A stretch of DNA of 64,000 nt from Acetobacter sp. UBA5411 (lineage in GTDB: Bacteria; Pseudomonadota; Alphaproteobacteria; Acetobacterales; Acetobacteraceae), in NCBI RefSeq assembly GCF_002409645.1, contig NZ_DHNR01000017.1, positions 1 to 64,000 of the forward strand, read 5' to 3'. Numbering within the stretch: position 1 is the stretch's first letter; every line of letters starts with the position of its first letter. Shown in pieces: positions 42,388-50,127 of the stretch. The position numbers and the translations under genes were made by a program. The notes below the pieces were generated by a model. That model made no database searches. It saw nothing but the letters and a program-made list of their open reading frames with translations, and was not told the DNA's origin.

Positions 42388-43026
42388 GTGGCGGAGACAC
42401 CGCGTGCTGATGAAATCTGGCTTTACGACAGCTACGGTCGGTTTCTGCATAACGATGCCCTCGATGACCGGTTGGTGGCCCGTGCGCCTGCCGATCTACC
42501 CAATGGCTTGCCGGGGCTGATTTTCGGGATCGATCCGACGCGAAGCGAGGATCCCTTCGTGCTGCTGAAGCGTGAAACGCGTCCGATGCCTCTGCCGCAG
42601 ATCGAGCCGGTCATGGAGGAAGGTGTGGCGCTCGCTTTCCGGATTCTGGACAGTGAAGGTCCGTATGCCGATGCCCGAAACGGATTTATCGCCACCAGAC
42701 AGGACGGAAGTGTCGTGCTCGGAGCTCCGGAACGGGGAGAGGGCATTCTGTTTGCGCCCATGCCTTTCTACACGGCCAGAAGTCTGTTTCCTGCATCAGG
42801 TATAGAACTGACAGATCATCATGGGCTCGTGGTGCCTGCGCCCCAGCCTTTGACGGGACTGCGCGTGCAGATTGCCGGACGGCCTTATTCGCTGGAAGTC
42901 GGGGGTGATCTGCTCGCCCGGATGGGTGAGCTGTCACCGGGTGAAACGGTCTCTCTGGTCTTGCCCGCGACAGCGACTGAACCCGGAACGACGATTACGG
43001 CGACCAGAAAAGCACTCTCATCATAA
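42388..43026 (+). CDS. Conserved-looking hypothetical protein
   Basis: This 212-residue soluble protein starts with GTG (a few bases after GGAG). It opens ADEIWLYDSYGRFLHND and continues with beta-rich, Gly/Pro-dotted sequence, including DGSVVLGAPERGEGILFAP and a second beta-rich part from about residue 150. There is no signal peptide and no membrane segment. I do not recognise the family. It lies between mutY and hemH, in the same direction, with short spacers, and its codon use matches its neighbours. Confidence 0.7.
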   Translation: MAETPRADEIWLYDSYGRFLHNDALDDRLVARAPADLPNGLPGLIFGIDPTRSEDPFVLLKRETRPMPLPQIEPVMEEGVALAFRILDSEGPYADARNGFIATRQDGSVVLGAPERGEGILFAPMPFYTARSLFPASGIELTDHHGLVVPAPQPLTGLRVQIAGRPYSLEVGGDLLARMGELSPGETVSLVLPATATEPGTTITATRKALSS

Positions 43027-43124
43027 AAGGCTGGAGGCAGGCTCACCGGAGGTGACCTGTCCCGGCCTGTTAACTGTCTTTCCTATTCCGGCCATCATGT
43101 CGGATGTACTGTCCGGTGGTGTTT

Positions 43125-44165
43125 ATGGCCTTTATTCACGTCACATCCCAAGAAGCAGCCGCCGCTCCCATGGGGCGTGGACGCATTGGTGTTCTGCTCA
43201 CCAATCTCGGGACGCCGGATGACACCAATTTTGGTGCGGTGCGTCGGTACTTGTCGGAGTTTCTCTCCGATCAGCGCGTGATCGAGGCCAATCCCGCTAT
43301 CTGGCAGCCGATATTGCAGGGCGTGGTTCTGACGGTCCGGCCGGGCCGCAGCGGCAAGGCTTACAAGCGGATCTGGAACGAGGAAAAAAACGAAAGTCCC
43401 CTGCGCACCTATACAAGAGAACAGGCGGAGTTGCTGGCGGCGCGATTTCAGACCGATGATGTCCGGGTCGGTTGGGGTATGCGTTATGGCTCGCCGTCAG
43501 TAGGTGAGGCTGTAACGGAACTGATGCGTGAAGGGTGTGATCGCATCCTTTTCATGCCGCTTTATCCGCAGTACAGCGCGACGACGACGGCCACGGCCAA
43601 TGATCAGCTGTTTCGTTTTCTGATGACGGTAAGACGGCAGCCTGCCATCCGCACCCTGCCAGCGTTTGCGGATGATCCTGTTTATATCAAGGCCCTTGCC
43701 GAGACATTACAGCTTGCCCTGTCGGGTTTGTCTGAAAAGCCTCAAATGGTCGTGACGTCTTTTCATGGTTTGCCAAACGAGTATGTCGCCAAGGGTGACC
43801 CGTATCGTGAGGACTGCGAACGGACGGTCGTGGCTCTGCGTGCTGCCATGGGTCTGTCCGATGAATACATGCCTCTGACGTTTCAGTCGCGTTTTGGACC
43901 GGCAAAATGGCTGGAGCCCTACACAGCTCCATTTGTTGCGGCATTACCCGCAAAGGGTATTACGCGCGTCGCCATTATCACTCCGGGATTCATGGCGGAT
44001 TGTATCGAAACGCTGGATGAGCTGGGTAACGAACTGAGAGAGGAGTTCATGGCGGCGGGAGGAAAGGAATTGACGCTTGTTCCGTGCCTGAATGCCTGTC
44101 CTCAAGCCATTGACCTGCTGGAACATCTTGTCCGTTCCGAGTTGTCTGGTTGGGTAAAGCTCTGA
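43125..44165 (+). CDS. hemH: Ferrochelatase
   Basis: This 346-residue enzyme inserts ferrous iron into protoporphyrin IX. Landmarks are IGVLLTNLGTPDD at the N-terminus, LSEFLSDQRVIE, GMRYGSPSVGEAV, LYPQYSATTTATAND, the metal-site His in VVTSFHGLPNEYV (about residue 214) and Glu in GFMADCIETLDELG (about 294). A start at 43104 would add seven residues; the site before 43125 is weak, so the start is not certain. The heme supplied would also serve the nearby catalase and P450. Confidence 0.95.
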   Translation: MAFIHVTSQEAAAAPMGRGRIGVLLTNLGTPDDTNFGAVRRYLSEFLSDQRVIEANPAIWQPILQGVVLTVRPGRSGKAYKRIWNEEKNESPLRTYTREQAELLAARFQTDDVRVGWGMRYGSPSVGEAVTELMREGCDRILFMPLYPQYSATTTATANDQLFRFLMTVRRQPAIRTLPAFADDPVYIKALAETLQLALSGLSEKPQMVVTSFHGLPNEYVAKGDPYREDCERTVVALRAAMGLSDEYMPLTFQSRFGPAKWLEPYTAPFVAALPAKGITRVAIITPGFMADCIETLDELGNELREEFMAAGGKELTLVPCLNACPQAIDLLEHLVRSELSGWVKL

Positions 44166-44173
44166 GCATTTTT

Positions 44174-44208
44174 TCCTGATCAGAAAGGTTCCCGTGTGCT
44201 GGTCAGGA
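44174..44208 (+). terminator. Probable terminator after hemH
   Basis: TCCTGATCAG pairs with CTGGTCAGGA (one G-T wobble) around a 15-base loop, followed by ATTTG. It begins nine bases past the stop codon. Confidence 0.5.
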
Positions 44209-44610
44209 TTTGTGCGTTTCTGGCCATGCAGCGCTGAATTTGCATCGTGTTCTGGAGACAGGGCATCGTTGGTTTCTGACGAACTGGCGCAGGATATTCC
44301 TGTCTTGAGTGAGCCTGGTTGGTCAAATCACTTGGGGAGAGCTTTTTCTGAGATGGTTGTCTCTGCGTGATGTCTGTATCGTTTTTTATAAAAGTATATT
44401 TTTATTAGAATAAAAAAGTAAATGAGTCAATTTATTCTGTATTTGTTCTTATTATCCATAAGATTTTAAGGGTTTGTGCAGAGTTTGTTAACTAATTTTT
44501 CTTAACGTCAGGGCTCTGTCGCCGGACAATTGTTCGGTTCCCGAATGCCGCACATCACGATGTTGCTTCTGTAGATGAAAAACTTGCAGACGTAATAAGG
44601 TGGAGTGCTG
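44209..44610. other. AT-rich leader of the Ser-rich protein gene
   Basis: No gene is seen. The base composition falls sharply to AT-rich from about 44380. A 16-bp near-palindrome CCGGACAATTGTTCGG at 44522-44537 lies about 75 bases before the start codon and may be an operator. A similar ACAATTGTTC core recurs at about 48490 within the cobalamin leader. Confidence 0.45.
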
Positions 44611-45966
44611 ATGGAATGTGAATTCATGAGCAACATCAGTCGTAATGCTTCTGCCAAACTCGAGAAAAACACGAGTGAAGTTCCGGTCGTTTATGTGGAA
44701 GGCGGCTGGTACGGACGTTCTTCAGTTGCCGATACACAGCAGGCAGGCGTGTCCTCAGTTTCAACGACACTTGGCGGCCAGTCATCATTGGGATCAGAAC
44801 AAGAGAGCGATTTTTCGTCTTCTTTGGTTGCGGCTTCGGAAACAGGTGATCTCTCCACAGCGGTTGGTCTGTCTATTTCCGGTGAGAATGAAGATCTGAT
44901 GGCCTTATCCTCTGATGAAATGGCTGCGAAGGCTTCTTCTGATCAGGGAAGTGATGAACCTGTTGTCATTTTTGGAAACCCGGCAAGTGTTTCCCAGACA
45001 CTGACCAGTGATAGTTCCGCTGTTCTGAAGAGCAGCGCTGATACTTCCGCAATGGAAGATCAGACGAAAGCACAGACAGTATCTTCTGCTGCGAATATCG
45101 GCTCGTTAAACGATGCTGTATTGCCTCAGGCAAGTTATGGCGTTCCCTGGACTGCGTTGACAGATTCCGGTGCAAATGTCTCGACCAGCGAAGATACTGT
45201 GGCAACGGGCGCGGTAAATGCGGGTGTCTCACAGGAAAATGTCGCCTCCCTGGTAGCCTCGACAGAGCAGAGCACAACCACGCCGGATACAAAAGAAGCA
45301 AATCTGTTGAGCACTGTCGGTACGACCGATGCATCGAATCAAGCGAATGACTCATCGGTTTCCGTGACCAGCACTCTTTCGGGGGCGAATGATATTGTCG
45401 TCAACAACGGAGTGGTTGCTCTGGACGGCGGAACAAATACCGTCGTCGCCCAAAATGATGGGACTGTCTCCGTTTGGAGTGCTGCGGGTGCAACAAACTT
45501 CAATGACGCAGGTTCAGGAAATGCCGAGTTCTACGTTACCGGCACCGGCACATTTGATGTTCAGGATACAGGTTCCGGTGACGCTACTCTGAAAGTCATC
45601 CAAACAGCTTCTTCAGATGCCTCGGGAACAATTACGGGAGGCGCCAGGCATCTGGATGTGACGACAGGATCTGGTGCTGTCAGTATTGTCGCGGGTAAGG
45701 GCGGTCTGGATCTCTCGACTGCAGGTTCCGGTGCATTGCAAATCGATGTGACACAAGGGACTGATCATATTCTGATTGCGGGTGACCAGACAGGAAATGT
45801 GACTGTTTCCGGTGCTGTGGTGAATACAGAGGCCAATTTCGGCATTATGGGTGTGACATCAGAGCAGGTTATCAACGGGAACTTCGTTGTGGGTCTGACA
45901 GACGGCAATGCCGTGACGTTCCTTGGAGCATCTGGAAGCGATAATATTACGCTGTATCTTGCCTAA
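44611..45966 (+). CDS. Ser/Thr/Gly-rich repetitive protein, probably secreted
   Basis: This 451-residue protein has two zones. Residues 1-250 are Ser/Thr/Ala/Glu-rich and low in hydrophobic residues, probably unfolded. Residues 250-451 are strand-forming with Gly/Asn/Asp turns (NDIVVNNGVVALDGGTNTVV, then repeated VTG, DTGSGD and TGSGA turns), as in beta-roll or beta-helix adhesins. There is no Sec signal peptide, so a type I-like route is possible, but no exporter gene is nearby. I chose the ATG at 44611, which has GGAG five bases upstream; GTG at 44605 and ATG at 44626 are alternatives. Family not recognised. Confidence 0.75.
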   Translation: MECEFMSNISRNASAKLEKNTSEVPVVYVEGGWYGRSSVADTQQAGVSSVSTTLGGQSSLGSEQESDFSSSLVAASETGDLSTAVGLSISGENEDLMALSSDEMAAKASSDQGSDEPVVIFGNPASVSQTLTSDSSAVLKSSADTSAMEDQTKAQTVSSAANIGSLNDAVLPQASYGVPWTALTDSGANVSTSEDTVATGAVNAGVSQENVASLVASTEQSTTTPDTKEANLLSTVGTTDASNQANDSSVSVTSTLSGANDIVVNNGVVALDGGTNTVVAQNDGTVSVWSAAGATNFNDAGSGNAEFYVTGTGTFDVQDTGSGDATLKVIQTASSDASGTITGGARHLDVTTGSGAVSIVAGKGGLDLSTAGSGALQIDVTQGTDHILIAGDQTGNVTVSGAVVNTEANFGIMGVTSEQVINGNFVVGLTDGNAVTFLGASGSDNITLYLA

Positions 45967-46237
45967 TGAATCATAAAGCAGGAATCGCATGACATGGCTG
46001 AAAACGCTATGAGAGCGGAGATGTAAAGTCACAGAGAGGTAGTGTTCTTGGTAATGTTATGGATTGGATGTTTATAGTAACGACTTATTTTTAAAATCCG
46101 ATACCAATAAAACAATTTCCTAAAGTGTGTAAATATTAATTATTTTATATAGCGTTTTAAAAACGTTTCTTTTTTGCTTATCTTCAAAGGAGTTCTGCTG
46201 GATTCACTCCAGCAGAACTTGCCCATCAACAAAAAGC
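45967..46237. other. AT-rich spacer between convergent repetitive genes
   Basis: No gene is seen. Near the minus-strand gene end, TTCTGCTGGATTCACTCCAGCAGAA forms an inverted repeat (CTGCTGGA / TCCAGCAG, about 46195-46217), a probable terminator. Confidence 0.5.
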
Positions 46238-47452
46238 TCAGGACAACGTGAAGCTGCTGGCCTGCAGAGAATTATTGTCGTGCACATCCGACAGCAGCAC
46301 TGAGGTGTGGTCGTCAATATGAAGCAGTGTGCCAGATGTATTCGTGGTAGCGTTTTGCAGGATAGATCCCAGATCAGACTGTGTAAGACCGAAACCGGAC
46401 AGTTCAATGACGTTATGAGCGGAGGCTGTGAAGTCGGTGATGACATCCGTGGCGCCAGCTGCCGTTTTGATGATGTCAAAGGTGTTGCCTGTACCGGAAC
46501 CACCGGTCATCTGCATGCTGCTATAAGCCTGGAATGTGTCGCCACCGGTGCCGCCTGTGGCAGTGAAGGAGCCAGAGTTGCTTGCGGCACTGATGAAAGT
46601 CATCGAACCGGTGCCATCCTGGACGACGGACTGATGTCCTGTGCCGCCTGTAATGGTGGAGCCCGTTCCCCATACATTGAGGTTCAGTTGTGCGGTTGAA
46701 TCCATGGTGCCAAAAGAAGCGTAAACAGATTGGCCTTGGATAGAGTTTGTGCCCTGAATGGAACCGGTAACGTAAAAACTTCCATAACCTTCAGAAGCGA
46801 AGTCACCATTACCATCTGTAGCCCAGTTGACCTGCGAATTCTTCAACGCTCCGACGGTCGTGCCTGTGCCGTCCGTCGTCAGACTGCTGTCGGTCAGGGT
46901 AACAATTGAACTGTTACGTCCCAGCGTGACATCGGAATTGGAGATCACATTTGCGATCGTCTTCATGCCTGCATTGATCGTTCCGTTATTGAACGTATCA
47001 AAAACCGAATCAGAACCTGTGGTGATGGTAGTATTGGTGCACTGCAGGAACTGGGATTTGGCGCCTGCTACGATGGTGGCACCATCGGCATTGACGAAGT
47101 TGTTGTAAGCACCAGTATAAAGAGTGCCGGTGGCATCAATAAAAGTATTTCCAACAGAATTAGCGGCATTCACTGTTCCCGCAAAATCTGAAACAGTATT
47201 GTTTCCACCTGAGATAGTCAGATTGTTGTCGCTGGTGGAGTTTGCAAAGCTAACTTTACTGCTCGTACCACTCATAGTTACGTCTACATCGCCAAAGATA
47301 TAGGCAGTATTGTTATTCCAGACGGTCAGATCAGCTGTGATGCTGCCGATATTCTGAACCACATAGTTTTGGCCGGATGTGAGATATGTCGATGAATTCT
47401 CATCATCGAACAGAATTGTCTTGTAGGCATTGCCTGAAGCATTCGAGACCAT
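46238..47452 (-). CDS. Beta-helix/RTX-like repetitive protein, probably secreted
   Basis: This 404-residue protein is rich in Asn, Thr, Gly and Ser and almost free of charged residues. Residues 1-280 are regular short strands with N/G turns (NLTISGGNNTVSDF, then similar units). The C-terminal ~110 residues (GGTGGDTFQAY, then ATDVITDFTASAHNVIELSG, ending DHTSVLLSDV and ASSFTLS) resemble the C-terminal block of RTX/serralysin-type proteins that holds the type I secretion signal. No cleavable signal peptide is present. ACGAGG lies six bases before the start. It converges with the other repetitive gene; the two may work together at the cell surface. Confidence 0.78.
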   Translation of the reverse strand: MVSNASGNAYKTILFDDENSSTYLTSGQNYVVQNIGSITADLTVWNNNTAYIFGDVDVTMSGTSSKVSFANSTSDNNLTISGGNNTVSDFAGTVNAANSVGNTFIDATGTLYTGAYNNFVNADGATIVAGAKSQFLQCTNTTITTGSDSVFDTFNNGTINAGMKTIANVISNSDVTLGRNSSIVTLTDSSLTTDGTGTTVGALKNSQVNWATDGNGDFASEGYGSFYVTGSIQGTNSIQGQSVYASFGTMDSTAQLNLNVWGTGSTITGGTGHQSVVQDGTGSMTFISAASNSGSFTATGGTGGDTFQAYSSMQMTGGSGTGNTFDIIKTAAGATDVITDFTASAHNVIELSGFGLTQSDLGSILQNATTNTSGTLLHIDDHTSVLLSDVHDNNSLQASSFTLS

Positions 47453-48336
47453 TGAAAACCTCGTGATCTTGTTTGTTGTTCACTTTTTGAACTGCATGGA
47501 TTGCTCTGCCATAAAGAATCAAAAAGGTAAACAACAAATCAAAAATGAAAACAAAAGTGATTAATTTAACTTTCTGACAATCTTTCAAGTGATTGCAGTT
47601 TTATGTTGTGGTTCTCGTTTAATGGATGCTGTCTGGAATGAAGTCTGTTTTTCTTTATTAAACAATAGGATGATCGGCCTATCGTTAATGGTTGTTAATA
47701 TTCACAATGTGGAGAGGGTGTTGGTGAGGGCGATTTGTATTGTGATTATTCAGTGAAGTGGCTTGGTCTGATCGATTTTTCTGCAATAGATTATTTAAAT
47801 AAATAAATAAATGCATTTATTTTTATATTTAAATTACTTTTGTGCTTTTTGTTTATTAATTTAAATAAGAAATTAACGTATAATATTGATATTTTAATTG
47901 TGATTTATTGTAAATATATTTATTACGTAAGTGCGGTGCCTTTTCTTGTGTCATATTTCCATAGAGGTGATCTTGATAGGTAGAAACCTGCACATCAGAC
48001 GGTGTGTTCAGGTTGGTCTTTGACGCAGAGAAAGGTGTGGGGTGCGTGCGTATACTGTCTAGTGCTCACGCAGTTGCAGAGCACAATATTGAGCATCGGT
48101 TCAATCCGAGCACCCAGCAGCGCACTCGGATTCCATGATTTGTCGGAAAAGACATAGATAAGTGGTGCTGAACATGCTGGTTTCTGTCAAACCAACCGAG
48201 CAATCATTTTGATTCCAAAGGCAGCCAACAAATCAGTCAGAAAATAGTTCTGATAAACATTTTCGTGCCATTGAATGCACGGCGAAGGGAGAGGTCTATT
48301 TTGACACGCTCCGGCCCCACCGATAGACAGATGGGG
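47453..48336. other. AT-rich intergenic region with tRNA-like and hairpin sequences
   Basis: No protein gene is convincing. Bases 47600-47950 are very AT-rich. From 48040 the composition normalises and shows hairpins: GTGCTC-N11-GAGCAC (48062-48084) and AATCCGAG-N14-CTCGGATT (48103-48132). Together with GGGTGC (48040) and GCACCC (48110) they recall parts of a tRNA, but no complete cloverleaf can be drawn. Confidence 0.4.
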
Positions 48337-48525
48337 ATGGTGTTCCGCAAGGAACTGAAAAGGGAAGCCGGTGCGGTCATGGACCAACTCCGGCGCTGCC
48401 CCCGCAACTGTAGGCGGTTTGTGACGCCCCTTTTCTCCCATAATGGGAGGACGCCACTGGAGAGTTCCGGGAAGGCGATCGGGTGTCCGGGACAATTGTT
48501 CCGACCGTGAGCCAGGAGACCTGCC
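48337..48525 (+). promoter_or_regulatory. Cobalamin (B12) riboswitch
   Basis: The AdoCbl-riboswitch consensus is present in order: GGAACTGAAAAGGGAAGCC with GGTG, then CGCTGCCCCCGCAACTGTA, the GCCACTGG element at about 48453, GGGAAGGCG and the B12 box end GAGCCAGGAGACCTGCC. It lies about 130 bases before the first gene of the cobalamin operon, in the sense orientation. Binding of adenosylcobalamin would be expected to shut the operon off. I see no clear T-run terminator before the first start codon, so control may act on translation. Confidence 0.96.
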
Positions 48526-48654
48526 GTCATGAACAAGAAGTGTCATGGACCGGCGGGGTGCCCGGATCATGAGGGTTTGCGCCTGTCGTGTGCCCCCTCC
48601 CGCTGGAGGCCTTGCTGACCGCACCCTGTTTTTGCAAGGACGTAAGGACAGGAC

Positions 48655-49062
48655 ATGAATGATCTGCCTGCCAGCCCGAACGAAGAGACACAGTCCGCTC
48701 GCCCGACGCTCCATGTCTGTGTGACATGCCGACGCTCCGCTCCGGAAGCTGTGCCGCTTGGGCGCACACTTTACGAGACATTGCTCGATAAGGCCGATGC
48801 AGCGCGTGTGATTCTTCAGCCGGTCTCATGTCTGGCCGCCTGTAGCAGTGGTTGCACAGCAACCATTTCGATGCCCGGAAAATGGGCTTGGCTGCTTGCC
48901 CATCTCAATCCCGACAAAGCCGATGACCTTCTAACCTACGCAGGTCTGTATGCAGCATCGAAAACCGGCACCGTCATGCCGTCCAAGCGTCCTTCTTCCC
49001 TGAACGACATGATTCTGGGCCGCTTTCCAGCCCTGCTTCCCACAGCACAGGAGCCGACATGA
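48655..49062 (+). CDS. DUF1636 family protein, cobalamin-linked
   Basis: This 135-residue protein begins, after ~17 residues, with a ferredoxin-like Cys motif: LHVCVTCRRSA, and later VSCLAACSSGCTATISMPG, so four to five cysteines may bind a metal or cluster. These features match DUF1636, a small family commonly next to cobW and cobalt chelatase genes. Its role (cobalt handling or delivery) is inferred from context only. AAGGACAGG precedes the start. The stop overlaps the cobW start. Confidence 0.82.
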   Translation: MNDLPASPNEETQSARPTLHVCVTCRRSAPEAVPLGRTLYETLLDKADAARVILQPVSCLAACSSGCTATISMPGKWAWLLAHLNPDKADDLLTYAGLYAASKTGTVMPSKRPSSLNDMILGRFPALLPTAQEPT

Positions 49063-50120
49063 ATTCCATAGCCCCAACGTCAACATCTGCTGCTGGCGTA
49101 AAAATTCCTGTCACCGTGATCACTGGTTTTCTGGGAGCGGGCAAGACCACGCTGCTGCGGAATCTCTTCTCGCAGACGCACGGACGACGAATTGCCATCG
49201 TGGTCAATGAGTTCGGCTCGTTGGGAATTGATGGCGAAACGCTGCGATCCTGCGGCATCGAAGGTTGTCCGGATGAGGATATCGTCGAACTCACCAATGG
49301 CTGCCTGTGCTGCACCGTTGCGGATGATTTCCTGCCGACCATGCGTGCTCTGATCGACCGGCCGCAACCGCCTGAGCATATCGTGATCGAAACATCGGGT
49401 CTCGCTCTGCCGAAGCCGCTGCTCAAGGCGTTCGGCTGGCCGGATATCCGTACACGGATGACTGTGGATGGTGTCATTACACTGGTCGATACGCCTGCGG
49501 TCGCGGCTGGCCGATTTGCTGACGATCCGGCAGCGATCGCCGCCCAGCAGGCAGCCGATCCTTCCCTCGATCACGATAATCCTCTGGCAGAAGTGTTCGA
49601 GGATCAACTGCTGTCGGCCGATCTGGTGGTTCTGAACAAGACCGATCTGCTGGATGAAGCGGAACTGGAAAACGTAGAGGCGGAAATCACAGCACTTTTG
49701 CCGCGTAAGCGGGTAATGCTTCGGGCCGTGGAAGGCAAACTTGATCCAGCAGTGCTGCTCGGACTTGATGCTGGCGCGGAAGATGATCTCATGGCGCGTC
49801 CTTCTCATCATGACGGCGCTGATGAGCACGAACATGATGATTTCGACTCATTTGTCGTTACCGTGTCTGAGCAGAATAGTGCGGACGCCTTTGTGAAGCA
49901 TCTGGCTAAGGTCGCGGTCCAGTTCGATATCCTGCGCCTGAAAGGTTTTGCCGCCGTAAAGGGCAAGCCCATGCGGTTGGCAGTACAAGGCGTCGGCAAC
50001 CGGGTGCGTCATGCCTTCGACAAGCCTCTGACAGGTGACGATCGCACCGGCCGTCTTGTTGTCATCGGTCAGAAAGGGCTGGATCGGCAGGCTATCGAAA
50101 CGGCCTTACAGGCGCACTGA
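49059..50120 (+). CDS. cobW: CobW, metal-handling GTPase
   Basis: This 353-residue G3E GTPase has the P-loop GFLGAGKTTLL (about 25-35), the metal site LTNGCLCCTVAD with the CxCC motif (about 83-94), ETSGLALPKP and the base-recognition motif VLNKTDLLD. A His/Asp-rich stretch (HHDGADEHEHDD, about 250-263) may bind cobalt. The C-terminal CobW_C domain follows. CobW is thought to deliver cobalt to the CobNST chelatase. ATGA overlap with the preceding gene shows coupling. Confidence 0.95.
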   Translation: MNSIAPTSTSAAGVKIPVTVITGFLGAGKTTLLRNLFSQTHGRRIAIVVNEFGSLGIDGETLRSCGIEGCPDEDIVELTNGCLCCTVADDFLPTMRALIDRPQPPEHIVIETSGLALPKPLLKAFGWPDIRTRMTVDGVITLVDTPAVAAGRFADDPAAIAAQQAADPSLDHDNPLAEVFEDQLLSADLVVLNKTDLLDEAELENVEAEITALLPRKRVMLRAVEGKLDPAVLLGLDAGAEDDLMARPSHHDGADEHEHDDFDSFVVTVSEQNSADAFVKHLAKVAVQFDILRLKGFAAVKGKPMRLAVQGVGNRVRHAFDKPLTGDDRTGRLVVIGQKGLDRQAIETALQAH

Positions 50121-50127
50121 GTCTCTC

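Noticed and set aside
48187..48714. Long minus-strand frames across the cobalamin leader
   Set aside because: They are antisense to a clear riboswitch and the start of the DUF1636 gene.
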